Source: Paracoccaceae bacterium (lineage in GTDB: Bacteria; Pseudomonadota; Alphaproteobacteria; Rhodobacterales; Rhodobacteraceae). Taken from it: a stretch of 6,025 nt of DNA. The notes beneath the pieces are model-generated. The model was given only the letters and a program-made list of their open reading frames with translations. It searched no databases and was not told where the DNA came from. Positions 1 to 5,507 of this stretch are shown here, piece after piece; positions within the stretch are counted from its first letter, which is position 1; each line of letters begins with the position of its first letter. The position numbers and the translations under genes are program-made. Location of the stretch: NCBI GenBank assembly GCA_003565055.1, contig PXDM01000467.1, forward strand, positions 1 through 6,025, written 5' to 3'.

Positions 1-494
1 AAGATTGCGCGCTGGTGGCGTGCACCGATATCGGCGCTGATCCGGACGCCGCCTGCGCCCCGGCGCTGGACGCGGCAGACTCATGGTTCATGGAAACTGT
101 CCAGAATGGCAATCTTGGCATGGCGCTCGATGAAACTACTATTGCCCTGCGCCATGCCCTGACGCGCGCGGCTGTGCCGGGTCATAGCGGCGGGCAGGCA
201 AGGCGGGTGGAAAGCTGGACTGAAACCGCATCGGTGCCAGCGCCCTATTGCGGAATGCTCGATTTTCGCGATCCTGAAATCGCCCGGCTGATACAGGGGG
301 CATTGCAGGAAGCCGGGTTTGACCCGGGCCCGGTGGACGGCAGTGCCGGGGCAAGGACGCTTGAGCAGACGCGACGGGCCGGGCTTGCCCTGCTGGAGCG
401 GCATGTCACTTTTCCCGATGCGGCGCTGATCCAGGCGCTGGGCGTCGATGCCAAGACTGTCGAAGAGCTGTTGCTCTGCGCAGACCAGTCCTGA
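1..494 (+). CDS. Peptidoglycan-binding-like domain protein, 3' part only (5' end outside window)
   Basis: The frame is open from base 3 to the TGA at 492-494 (163 codons visible). A GTG at 15 could be read as a start, but the open codons before it and the lack of a Shine-Dalgarno make a truncated gene more likely. The last third carries one peptidoglycan-binding_1-like repeat: DPEIARLIQGALQEAGFD, then GPVDG, then ARTLEQTRRAGLALL (about visible residues 89-130). That family has the form aIQ..L...GF..GpvDG..G..T..Ai, and such repeats usually attach a protein to the cell wall. The part before it is not recognised. The stretch around SWFMETVQ and ALRHALTRA vaguely recalls the tail of caspase-fold (C14) peptidases that often occur with such repeats, but this is weak. 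The gene converges on the minus-strand operon with only 34 bases between the stops, and no clear terminator hairpin is visible there. The domain call is moderately sure; the whole-protein role is unknown. Confidence 0.7.
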   Translation, partial: DCALVACTDIGADPDAACAPALDAADSWFMETVQNGNLGMALDETTIALRHALTRAAVPGHSGGQARRVESWTETASVPAPYCGMLDFRDPEIARLIQGALQEAGFDPGPVDGSAGARTLEQTRRAGLALLERHVTFPDAALIQALGVDAKTVEELLLCADQS

Positions 495-528
495 CGCAAC
501 GCGCCTTGTTTGCAGAATTGAGCGCGCT

Positions 529-1614
529 CTATGATCGGCAATAGCGAAAGGCCGACGTGATCATCCTGGCATCGGTTTCGCTGAGATCGAAATGCCCGAT
601 GATATCGCCACCCGAGACCTGTCCGCGAATGATAGTGACCTTGAAGTGATCGGCGGCAGCCACCTGCTCGGCCAGATCGCTGGAAAGTTGCAGCACCACT
701 GTTGTTTCGCCATAGCGCGTGATCTGTTCCGGCGCGATAGGGGTTTCGTCTTGCGCATTTACTGTGACGAACCCGCTATAGGATGCTGCCCCCAACTCGC
801 CCTCGGCCTCAACGATGAGCGCGGGAGCATCCGCATGGCACCGGGCCGAAAGCGCGGTCATGCCATCATAAAGCCGCGCAGGGCCAAGGCGATGACTGGT
901 CGCCATGATCACGCTATCATGCGGCGCGATCATGAACGGGCCGAACCCGTCCTGCGTGGTCAGGTCGAATGCCTGATGGATGTCGGCCGGCGGAATGTCC
1001 ATGCGATCACGCTCGAGAAACAGAAGGCGGGGATCGACCCCCATCTCGGTCATGTAAGTCACGATCCTGGCCGGAGACATCCAGCGGTATGCGAGGAGAC
1101 CCGTGTCGAGCCCTACAACATTGCCCGCATCCGCCTGCCGCCGGATGCCGCCCATGAAGGCCAGCGCACAGGCCCCGGCGCATTCAGCCCCCGCCACGAC
1201 CTCGCCACCGATGCCGCCATCCGAACGCCAGCGGCCGATCTCGGTTTCCAGCGCATGTTCGCGAAACATCCGGCCCAGCGCCATACCCGCGACCGGATCG
1301 CCGCCCGCGCTGTCCAGCAGCACGCGGTTGCCCTCGACGCCGCTTTGCAGATAGGTGCGGAACTGTGCGGGTGTGTCGGCTGTGATGTCGCCCACCGCCG
1401 CGACCACACAAGACGCCGAACTGTTGCCGCTGCAGGGGTTCGAGAAAGACATCGGGGTGTGGGCTTGCGCGCTGCCTGAGGCCAATGCCGCGAGGCAGGC
1501 GGACAGGGCGACTTTGCGACGAATAACACGAAAGGCCCGTGCCGCGAATGCAACCGGGGTAGATTGCAGGGATGGGTTGTCTCGAAAATGGTGCAAGGTG
1601 AAAAGAAACCCCAT
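529..1614 (-). CDS. Exported ClpP-class (crotonase-fold) protein, probably catalytically dead
   Basis: The product has 361 residues if translation starts at the ATG at 1614-1612, whose first base is the last base of the upstream gene's TAA (TAATG), suggesting translational coupling. A longer in-frame version back to 1797 would lie inside the upstream gene and is less likely. Residues 31-51 (IRRKVALSACLAALASGSAQA without its first residue is the signal core) end in AQA|HT at 51/52, a typical signal peptidase I site; the n-region is unusually long and has an RRK cluster. The mature part resembles the predicted periplasmic ClpP-class group (COG3904-like): VLLDSAGGDPVAGMALGRMF (residues 98-117) is the SxGG oxyanion segment and helix, and ECAGACALAFMGGIRR (144-159) aligns with the usual C-x-S-A-C...GG.R motif. 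Here the expected nucleophile Ser is Gly147, and the expected His of the following G-x-H motif appears as Asp170 (VVGLD). The fold is therefore likely kept while Ser-His catalysis is likely lost. Residues 260-361 form an additional C-terminal part of unknown role. Substrate or partner is unknown; the upstream repeat protein is the obvious candidate. Confidence 0.8.
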   Translation of the reverse strand: MGFLFTLHHFRDNPSLQSTPVAFAARAFRVIRRKVALSACLAALASGSAQAHTPMSFSNPCSGNSSASCVVAAVGDITADTPAQFRTYLQSGVEGNRVLLDSAGGDPVAGMALGRMFREHALETEIGRWRSDGGIGGEVVAGAECAGACALAFMGGIRRQADAGNVVGLDTGLLAYRWMSPARIVTYMTEMGVDPRLLFLERDRMDIPPADIHQAFDLTTQDGFGPFMIAPHDSVIMATSHRLGPARLYDGMTALSARCHADAPALIVEAEGELGAASYSGFVTVNAQDETPIAPEQITRYGETTVVLQLSSDLAEQVAAADHFKVTIIRGQVSGGDIIGHFDLSETDARMITSAFRYCRS

Positions 1615-1616
1615 TA
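1612..1616 (-). promoter_or_regulatory. TAATG stop-start overlap (translational coupling)
   Basis: On the minus strand the TAA of the repeat-protein gene and the ATG of the ClpP-like gene share one A. Only a weak GGTGG lies upstream of this ATG, so re-initiation by terminating ribosomes is the likely way the second gene is translated. Such overlaps usually imply a near-fixed ratio of the two products, which fits proteins that act together. Confidence 0.72.
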
Positions 1617-3458
1617 TTGACAGCGTCCACCACTTTGCCAGTCCGGCAGCTGGCGGTCTGTCAGGTTCGACATCAGGTCGAAATACATGTAACCGCGGTC
1701 TTCCACGCTTTTGACGCACCACTGGCTTAGATCCTGTCGAAAGGCTTCTGCTTCCAGAAACATGGAGCGAAAGACCCTGACGCTGCTCGTGTCCCACCTA
1801 CGAATGTCTTGGTCAAAGGCTGAAGTCCTGCTGAACATACTATTCATATATTCTACCTGGCTGACGTCCCAGTTGCCAATGTCTTGATTGAAAGAACGCG
1901 TATCGGAAAACATGCTGCGCATTGTTTCCACACGCCCCGTATCCCAGTTTCCGATATCCTGATCGAAACTGTGAGCTCTCGTGAACATCGAATGCATATT
2001 CCGAACACGGCCAGTATCACAAGCCCCAATGTCCTGGTTAAAGCTGTGGGCATGCCAGAACATCGCGCGCATGTTTTCGACGCGGCTTGTGTCCCAGTTC
2101 CCGATGTCTTGGTTAAAGGCATGGGCATTTGCAAGCATGCCGCGCATGTTTGTCACGTTGCTGGTGTCCCAATGCGAGATATCCTCGTTGAAATCGCTGC
2201 AAGACGAGAACAGATCCCGCATATTGCGTACCTGCCCGGTGAAAACCGTGTCGGGGCCATCTGCAAGGCTGAACGATCGGCCATGTGCCTCGATGGTATG
2301 AACGGTATCATGGGATCGGCAGCCGGGCTTGGCGTCACGCAGCATGGCTTCGCTGACAATCAGCATGCCTGCACATCCTGTCCAGGTCGCTTCGCCGACA
2401 GTTCTAAGGTTTTGCTGATCATAACATCGCGGATCGGTCCCCTCCGCCGTCTCCGCCTCCGCGATCTCGTCGCGTGGCGGGGTGACGTCACCGAAGACAA
2501 GTACCGGCCGGGGCGGTTCCGGCGCTTCTTCCGTCCGGGCACCTTCTATCTCGTCGGGAACTGTTTCGCGAGCGACGGGCCACTCCTCGGTGTGTTCGGG
2601 TTCGCGCGCCGCCATGTCCCGCGCGCTGTCATCGCGCTCTGCCTCGCGGTCTTCGGCGAGCTCCTTCTCCGAGTCAGGCGCGTCCTCGGCCGCAACGATT
2701 GACGGGGTTTCAAGCCGTTGCCTGATCCGCTCGGTCAAGCTCAAGTCCTCGCGTCCATCCGGCTCTTCCACCATCGTGGCCGGGTCGATCGACAACGAAA
2801 AATCGATCGCCCCGACCGAGATCATAGCGTTGCGATGCGCATCGCTGTCAGAGAAGAGACGTCGCGCTGCATCAGGCGGCATGAACGGCGTGCCGAAAGC
2901 CGCCGCGACCGAACCCGAGCTTTCGCACCAGTGCCGGTCCAGCCGAGCGGGCAAGGCATCGAGGCTACGGTATCCCTGACAATAAAGCGCATCGAGGCCG
3001 GGATTGCTGGGGGCGTTGAAGGGCTCGGTCGTCTCATCGCCCGGAATGCCTGCATTGCAGCGCAGGGTCGCGATGGGATTGCCGAATTTCGAGGCCAGAA
3101 GATCGACATTCGTGAAGCGGATCACATCGGTATCGCCGCGCCCGATCTGCAGGTTGTGACGCTCGCCTTGCCACGAAAACTCCACCGATCCGCGGGCGTT
3201 GATCACGCGGGTGCTGCAGTTGATCACAGGCGCGCCGAGCAACGCACGCGCGGAATACCAGTATCGGACATCGAGGGTGATGCTGACGGTTGCATCAAAT
3301 GCGCCGACGCCCTGCCGTTGCACTGTCATGGCTTGGATTTGCCCTTCCCGTTCCACCGGAAGGGCGCTGGCCTGGATGGGTATCGCACAGGCGAACAGTC
3401 CAGCCAGGCCAAGCTGGCGTACAGGACGCTTCGAAAAACGATGCAATTCCAATGGCAT
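1614..3458 (-). CDS. BspA/DUF285 repeat surface-type exported protein, 614 residues
   Basis: I place the start at the ATG at 3458-3456 because GAGGAG lies six bases upstream and a signal peptide follows at once: basic n-region (HRFSKRPVR), hydrophobic LGLAGLFACAIPIQ, and cleavage after ASA at residue 32. The frame stays open upstream to a GTG at 3632, but that extension lacks a Shine-Dalgarno and would bury the signal. Residues 33-230 form a unique, cysteine-containing (C81, C134, C160, C178) region of unknown fold. Residues 231-340 are rich in Glu, Asp, Arg, Ala and Pro and look disordered. Residues 345-409 (C345, C362, C380) lead into seven contiguous 25-residue repeats (410-584) of the BspA/DUF285 type, with cores such as FNQDIGNWDTS and a conserved M-x-x-MF. 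A cysteine-containing cap (C613) ends the protein. Repeats of this family are known from surface lipoproteins of mycoplasmas and from many bacterial surface proteins, and are usually thought to mediate binding. This protein has no lipobox or obvious cell-wall anchor, so it is periplasmic or secreted. It is first in an operon with the ClpP-like gene. Confidence 0.88.
   Translation of the reverse strand: MPLELHRFSKRPVRQLGLAGLFACAIPIQASALPVEREGQIQAMTVQRQGVGAFDATVSITLDVRYWYSARALLGAPVINCSTRVINARGSVEFSWQGERHNLQIGRGDTDVIRFTNVDLLASKFGNPIATLRCNAGIPGDETTEPFNAPSNPGLDALYCQGYRSLDALPARLDRHWCESSGSVAAAFGTPFMPPDAARRLFSDSDAHRNAMISVGAIDFSLSIDPATMVEEPDGREDLSLTERIRQRLETPSIVAAEDAPDSEKELAEDREAERDDSARDMAAREPEHTEEWPVARETVPDEIEGARTEEAPEPPRPVLVFGDVTPPRDEIAEAETAEGTDPRCYDQQNLRTVGEATWTGCAGMLIVSEAMLRDAKPGCRSHDTVHTIEAHGRSFSLADGPDTVFTGQVRNMRDLFSSCSDFNEDISHWDTSNVTNMRGMLANAHAFNQDIGNWDTSRVENMRAMFWHAHSFNQDIGACDTGRVRNMHSMFTRAHSFDQDIGNWDTGRVETMRSMFSDTRSFNQDIGNWDVSQVEYMNSMFSRTSAFDQDIRRWDTSSVRVFRSMFLEAEAFRQDLSQWCVKSVEDRGYMYFDLMSNLTDRQLPDWQSGGRCQ
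1707..2231 (-). repeat. Seven tandem 75-bp coding repeats (BspA/DUF285 units)
   Basis: Seven in-frame units of exactly 25 codons run from residue 410 to 584 of the exported repeat protein with no insertion or deletion between them. Each starts with Val, has Met at unit positions 4 and 7 in most copies, Phe at 8 and 14, Asp-Ile (or Asp-Leu) at 17-18 and usually Trp-Asp at 21-22. Copies 2 to 5 are closest to one another (FNQDIGNWDTS or near). Copy 1 and copy 7 are the most diverged, as expected for end caps. Copy 3 has Cys480 in place of the Trp, and copy 7 has Cys581 in place of the following Asp. At the DNA level the copies differ at many synonymous positions, so the duplication is not recent. 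Confidence 0.93.
2433..2768 (-). other. Acidic, charged linker region of the repeat protein
   Basis: Residues 231-342 of the repeat protein are dominated by Glu, Asp, Arg, Ala and Pro, with runs such as EKELAEDREAERDDSARD, and they contain no cysteine and few large hydrophobics. This is the signature of a disordered or extended spacer between the N-terminal region and the repeat domain. Composition alone cannot show whether it is a flexible tether, a partner-binding segment or a single extended helix. Confidence 0.65.
3363..3458 (-). other. Signal peptide of the repeat protein
   Basis: It is 32 residues: positive n-region, about 14-residue hydrophobic core (LGLAGLFACAIPIQ), and a c-region ending Ala-Ser-Ala before Leu33. 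There is no lipobox cysteine at the junction (Cys24 lies inside the core and is not preceded by a good L-x-G/A motif followed by a plausible mature start), so signal peptidase I is favoured. Confidence 0.75.
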
Positions 3459-3464
3459 GACGCA

Positions 3465-3470
3465 CTCCTC
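3465..3470 (-). promoter_or_regulatory. Shine-Dalgarno of the repeat-protein gene
   Basis: GAGGAG on the minus strand lies six bases before the ATG at 3458. It is the strongest ribosome-binding signal in the operon and decides the start codon against the upstream in-frame GTG at 3632. Confidence 0.8.
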
Positions 3471-3711
3471 TGCGGCAAAAACTGATACTTCTTGCGCTCT
3501 CCGGAAATTGGAAGCGTAGCCCGGCTTTTCCATCCGGTCCAGAATATTCCAGGCTTGGATGTGGATCGGGTTGTGTTGCGGAGGTGGTGGAAACATGAGG
3601 GCGGCGTAATTTGCGAGTGAGCATCCATCCACCCAATCGGCGCAATCATCCGACGTTTTCGAGCGCCTGCGTCAAGCGCGGGACCGCGAACCAGGCCCAA
3701 ACTGAACGAAC

Positions 3712-3736
3712 GCGGCAGGACAGGTCTGCCTGCCGC
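3712..3736. repeat. Perfect 8-bp inverted repeat with 9-base spacer
   Basis: GCGGCAGG at 3712-3719 is matched by CCTGCCGC at 3729-3736. There is no T-run on either side, so it does not look like an intrinsic terminator. It could be a dimeric-regulator operator upstream of the operon, or a stable leader hairpin in its messenger; chance occurrence in GC-rich DNA is also possible. Confidence 0.5.
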
Positions 3737-3881
3737 TCTACCGCCCCTGGGGCCGGGCTCGGCGGCCTCGCGGTCTGATCCACTCGGTTTCAGCAGCACG
3801 CCCAACCGCAGAGGTTGCTTGGCGCAAAAAAGGTTGTATCTACACCAGAATCAGGCCACCATTACCCAGCGCGATACGTCA

Positions 3882-3934
3882 CTTCTGAAATGCCTTTTGC
3901 GTAGTGTTGAATTAAGGCGGACAGCTTCTGAAAT
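3882..3934 (+). repeat. Direct repeat CTTCTGAAAT, two copies 43 bases apart
   Basis: CTTCTGAAAT occurs at 3882-3891 and 3925-3934, ahead of the lipoprotein gene. The start-to-start distance of 43 bases is about four helical turns, which would put both on the same DNA face. The second copy overlaps a possible weak promoter (TTGAAT at 3907-3912, an 18-base spacer, AAATAA at 3931-3936). A regulator-binding role is inference only. Confidence 0.35.
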
Positions 3935-3975
3935 AACGTAACGAGAAAATCTGATCATTTGAAGGGGCCATAGAA

Positions 3976-4281
3976 ATGAAAATAGTTTCACGCATTACTT
4001 TAGCCATCTGTATAATTCCTCTACAGGCGTGTTTGGACCCAGGCACTATGGCTGCCTTTAATAACGCCATGGCGCAACCTGCTGCTTCACCGCCCCAGCC
4101 GCCACGCCCGCCAATTTCGAGGCCCTCGAACGTACAATGGCTTCCGGGCTATGGCAGTTCCGGAGGGTCTAGCCCAAGCCTCTGTGGTAATGGCGCAATG
4201 ACACCAGCTGATCGAGCAGCTCGCCGAGCCGAATTAGATCGCCGGCGAGCAGCGGGTATCAGTACTGCATGTGAGCGGTAG
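3976..4281 (+). CDS. Small proline-rich lipoprotein, unknown function
   Basis: The product has 101 residues. AAGGGG (3962-3967 region) lies about nine bases before the ATG. Residues 1-18 are a lipoprotein signal peptide ending in the lipobox L-Q-A-C (Cys19), so the mature protein should be lipid-anchored at Cys19; Leu at +2 would allow sorting to the outer membrane under the usual rule. Residues 34-50 form a Pro-rich stretch (PAASPPQPPRPPISRPS), followed by a Gly/Ser-rich segment and a basic, Arg-rich helix-like tail (about 76-93, TPADRAARRAELDRRRAAG) with a possible disulfide pair C70 and C98. No known domain is recognised. Codon use is less GC-biased than in the operon to the left. The next gene on the same strand is 208 bases away, so joint transcription is possible but not shown. 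Confidence 0.75.
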   Translation: MKIVSRITLAICIIPLQACLDPGTMAAFNNAMAQPAASPPQPPRPPISRPSNVQWLPGYGSSGGSSPSLCGNGAMTPADRAARRAELDRRRAAGISTACER

Positions 4282-4435
4282 TTGTCACCGACAATTCGAC
4301 CCCGGAGCGCAATTGGGTTTTCGTTTTCAAGGTCCGGAACTGGACGCAACCGCTTCAGAGCAAGATAGGGTGGCGCGTGTTCATGCTGCTTTGATCGAGG
4401 CTGCGGCGTCATGTGATCCTCACTTCAATCGTTAG
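4271..4435 (+). pseudogene. Possible small or decayed reading frame after the lipoprotein gene
   Basis: A frame different from that of the lipoprotein is open from 4238 to the TAG at 4433-4435; its only start candidate is the GTG at 4271, giving 54 codons. The second half looks protein-like, with G as first codon base in many codons and a helix-like segment (SEQDRVARVHAALIEAAAS). There is no good ribosome-binding site, the frame overlaps the end of the lipoprotein gene, and no family is recognised. It may be a remnant of a longer gene, a frameshifted continuation of the lipoprotein, or chance. Confidence 0.2.
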
Positions 4436-4489
4436 ACACCTTGGGGAGTGTTGGTCGGAGAATTTGGATTATGAAGGAAGGATTCGCTC
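4282..4489 (+). other. Gap between lipoprotein and secreted-protein genes
   Basis: It begins with a short 5-bp hairpin just after the lipoprotein stop (TTGTC, 3-base loop, GACAA at 4282-4294) that lacks a T-run and is weak as a terminator. Apart from the possible decayed frame, nothing is recognised until the Shine-Dalgarno AAGGAAGGA (4474-4482). No convincing promoter could be picked by eye. Confidence 0.45.
4474..4482 (+). promoter_or_regulatory. Shine-Dalgarno of the secreted-protein gene
   Basis: AAGGAAGGA lies seven bases before the ATG at 4490 and fixes that start. Confidence 0.75.
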
Positions 4490-5275
4490 ATGAAGTACCA
4501 AACTTGGTGGTGCAAGCTTAGCGTGTGCATATGGGTTTTCCTAGCAGGAAGCGAAGTAGCAAGCCAACCCTGGGGCGGTCAATATGAACGCGACCGAAAA
4601 TACGCAATCGAGCTTTTCGAAGAAATCTCGGATCTACCAAAGATTTTCACGCCTGTTGACCCGTCGAACCCATATGCCATCACTATAGGTTTGTCAAATT
4701 TGGGAGGGCAAACTCATCCTGTCAGAACTGCGCGACTGGTCGATAAGCGATGGCCGCAAAGAGCACGGGAGATAATGCTGAAGGGTCTGGTTATACACCG
4801 CTGTGACGTAATCGTTGCTTATTCGACGGTAATCACATCAAGAGTAGATGGCCCTCGGCAACTTGAGGCAGAGTTTTATGATGTGTATCATTTCAGACTA
4901 CACCAGATCGCAGATATTAATATTCAGCATTCTGACCGTCACCACTTTGACTTTGATGGCGGGTCGATGCCTCGCGATCATTACCGTTTGAACATACAAA
5001 CCAGACCGGGTCGAGCCTTTGTTTATAATGAGATACGAGGCAGGGACAGAGATTTCGTGCCGAGAAGCAGAAGTTTCCATACTGATTCGATAAGCATGTA
5101 CCTCACAACGGACACATCGTTCGGGACGAGAGCTCGGATGCAGGAATTCATGACAATATTTGATCGATTAAGAAACCACGTCTATTGTACCGAGTTAGAC
5201 TTGTCACGCGACCCCAATCTGCCGCCGAAGAACCTTCCACCGAACCCAACTTATCTCGATTTCAACAGCGGTTGA
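4490..5275 (+). CDS. Secreted protein of unknown family, 261 residues
   Basis: The start is supported by a strong Shine-Dalgarno seven bases upstream and a signal peptide (residues 1-25, core KLSVCIWVFLAG, cleavage near V-A-S|Q). The mature protein has exactly two cysteines, C105 (in VIHRCDVIVAYS) and C233 (in LRNHVYCTE), which could pair in the periplasm. Between them alternating hydrophobic and charged segments suggest a beta-rich domain (about 98-205), with a His/Asp cluster (SDRHHFDFDGG, 148-158) that might bind metal. A helix follows (about 214-233, RMQEFMTIFDRLRNH), then a proline-rich tail (NLPPKNLPPNPTY). The layout of beta domain, closing helix and late Cys is seen in several uncharacterised exported proteins, but I recognise no named family. 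Codon use is markedly A/T-richer than in the left-hand operon, which together with the insertion sequence 110 bases downstream suggests recent transfer. The role is unknown. Confidence 0.8.
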   Translation: MKYQTWWCKLSVCIWVFLAGSEVASQPWGGQYERDRKYAIELFEEISDLPKIFTPVDPSNPYAITIGLSNLGGQTHPVRTARLVDKRWPQRAREIMLKGLVIHRCDVIVAYSTVITSRVDGPRQLEAEFYDVYHFRLHQIADINIQHSDRHHFDFDGGSMPRDHYRLNIQTRPGRAFVYNEIRGRDRDFVPRSRSFHTDSISMYLTTDTSFGTRARMQEFMTIFDRLRNHVYCTELDLSRDPNLPPKNLPPNPTYLDFNSG

Positions 5276-5507
5276 ACCCACCATATTAACGAGGGTGTGC
5301 TGAGGCGGCATGATTGACACTTTCTGAGGGGTTTAGCCCCCATGATCGAGCCGGAGTAACACGCGATCATCGTTGCGGGTTCTGTGGGTTTAGCAGGTTG
5401 CTGAAATAGTCCCTGAGCCGGAACGCTGTCCCGTCATCAGAGGTTGGTGGATTGATCGCGATGCGCGTTGGTGCGTTTGACGCATGGGGTGGTGGCGTTC
5501 TGCTGCG
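5276..5507. other. Gap between the secreted-protein gene and the transposase
   Basis: No gene is seen. It contains a short hairpin GGGG-TTTAG-CCCC (5328-5340), an inverted repeat ATGATCG/CGATCAT (5342-5348 and 5364-5370), and the 9-mer GGGTTTAGC twice (5329-5337 and 5386-5394). The right part, from about 5386, reads on the minus strand as the non-coding tail of the insertion sequence after the transposase stop. The left part may be host DNA or a scrap of another mobile element. Confidence 0.5.

Larger units (their letters stand above)
3459..3975. other. Divergent intergenic region, no gene seen
   Basis: These 517 bases separate the minus-strand operon from the plus-strand lipoprotein gene and should hold the promoters of both. 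Open frames cross parts of it on the minus strand but have no recognisable domain, no good ribosome-binding site, and overlap the start of the operon. The left part is GC-rich; from about 3830 to the right it is A+T-rich. A perfect inverted repeat (3712-3736) and a 10-base direct repeat (3882-3934) are listed separately. No tRNA or riboswitch pattern was recognised. Confidence 0.6.

Noticed and set aside
592..1479. 295-codon plus-strand open frame
   Set aside because: It lies antisense to the ClpP-like gene, has no ribosome-binding site or recognised domain, and the minus strand carries the signal peptide and family motifs.
1615..1797. N-terminal extension of the ClpP-like frame
   Set aside because: It would run 183 bases inside the upstream gene, adds 61 residues without a signal, and the TAATG overlap gives a better start.
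1707..2231. CRISPR-like regular repeats
   Set aside because: The 75-base periodicity is an in-frame protein repeat without identical repeats or unique spacers.
1884..2702. 272-codon plus-strand open frame with repeated segments
   Set aside because: Its repetitiveness is the mirror of the 75-bp coding repeats on the minus strand; no signal or domain supports it.
2718..3485. 255-codon plus-strand open frame
   Set aside because: It is antisense to the signal peptide and N-terminal region of the repeat protein and has no recognisable features.
3459..3632. N-terminal extension of the repeat-protein frame to a GTG
   Set aside because: It has no Shine-Dalgarno and would place 58 residues before a normal signal peptide, while GAGGAG sits right before the ATG at 3458.
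3326..3805. 159-codon minus-strand open frame across the divergent region
   Set aside because: It overlaps the operon start in another frame and its arginine/proline-rich translation looks like GC-rich non-coding sequence.
4149..4412. 87-codon minus-strand open frame
   Set aside because: It is antisense to the lipoprotein gene, with no ribosome-binding site or recognisable domain.
5328..5341. GGGG-TTTAG-CCCC hairpin as terminator of the secreted-protein gene
   Set aside because: The stem is only four pairs and no T-run follows on either strand.
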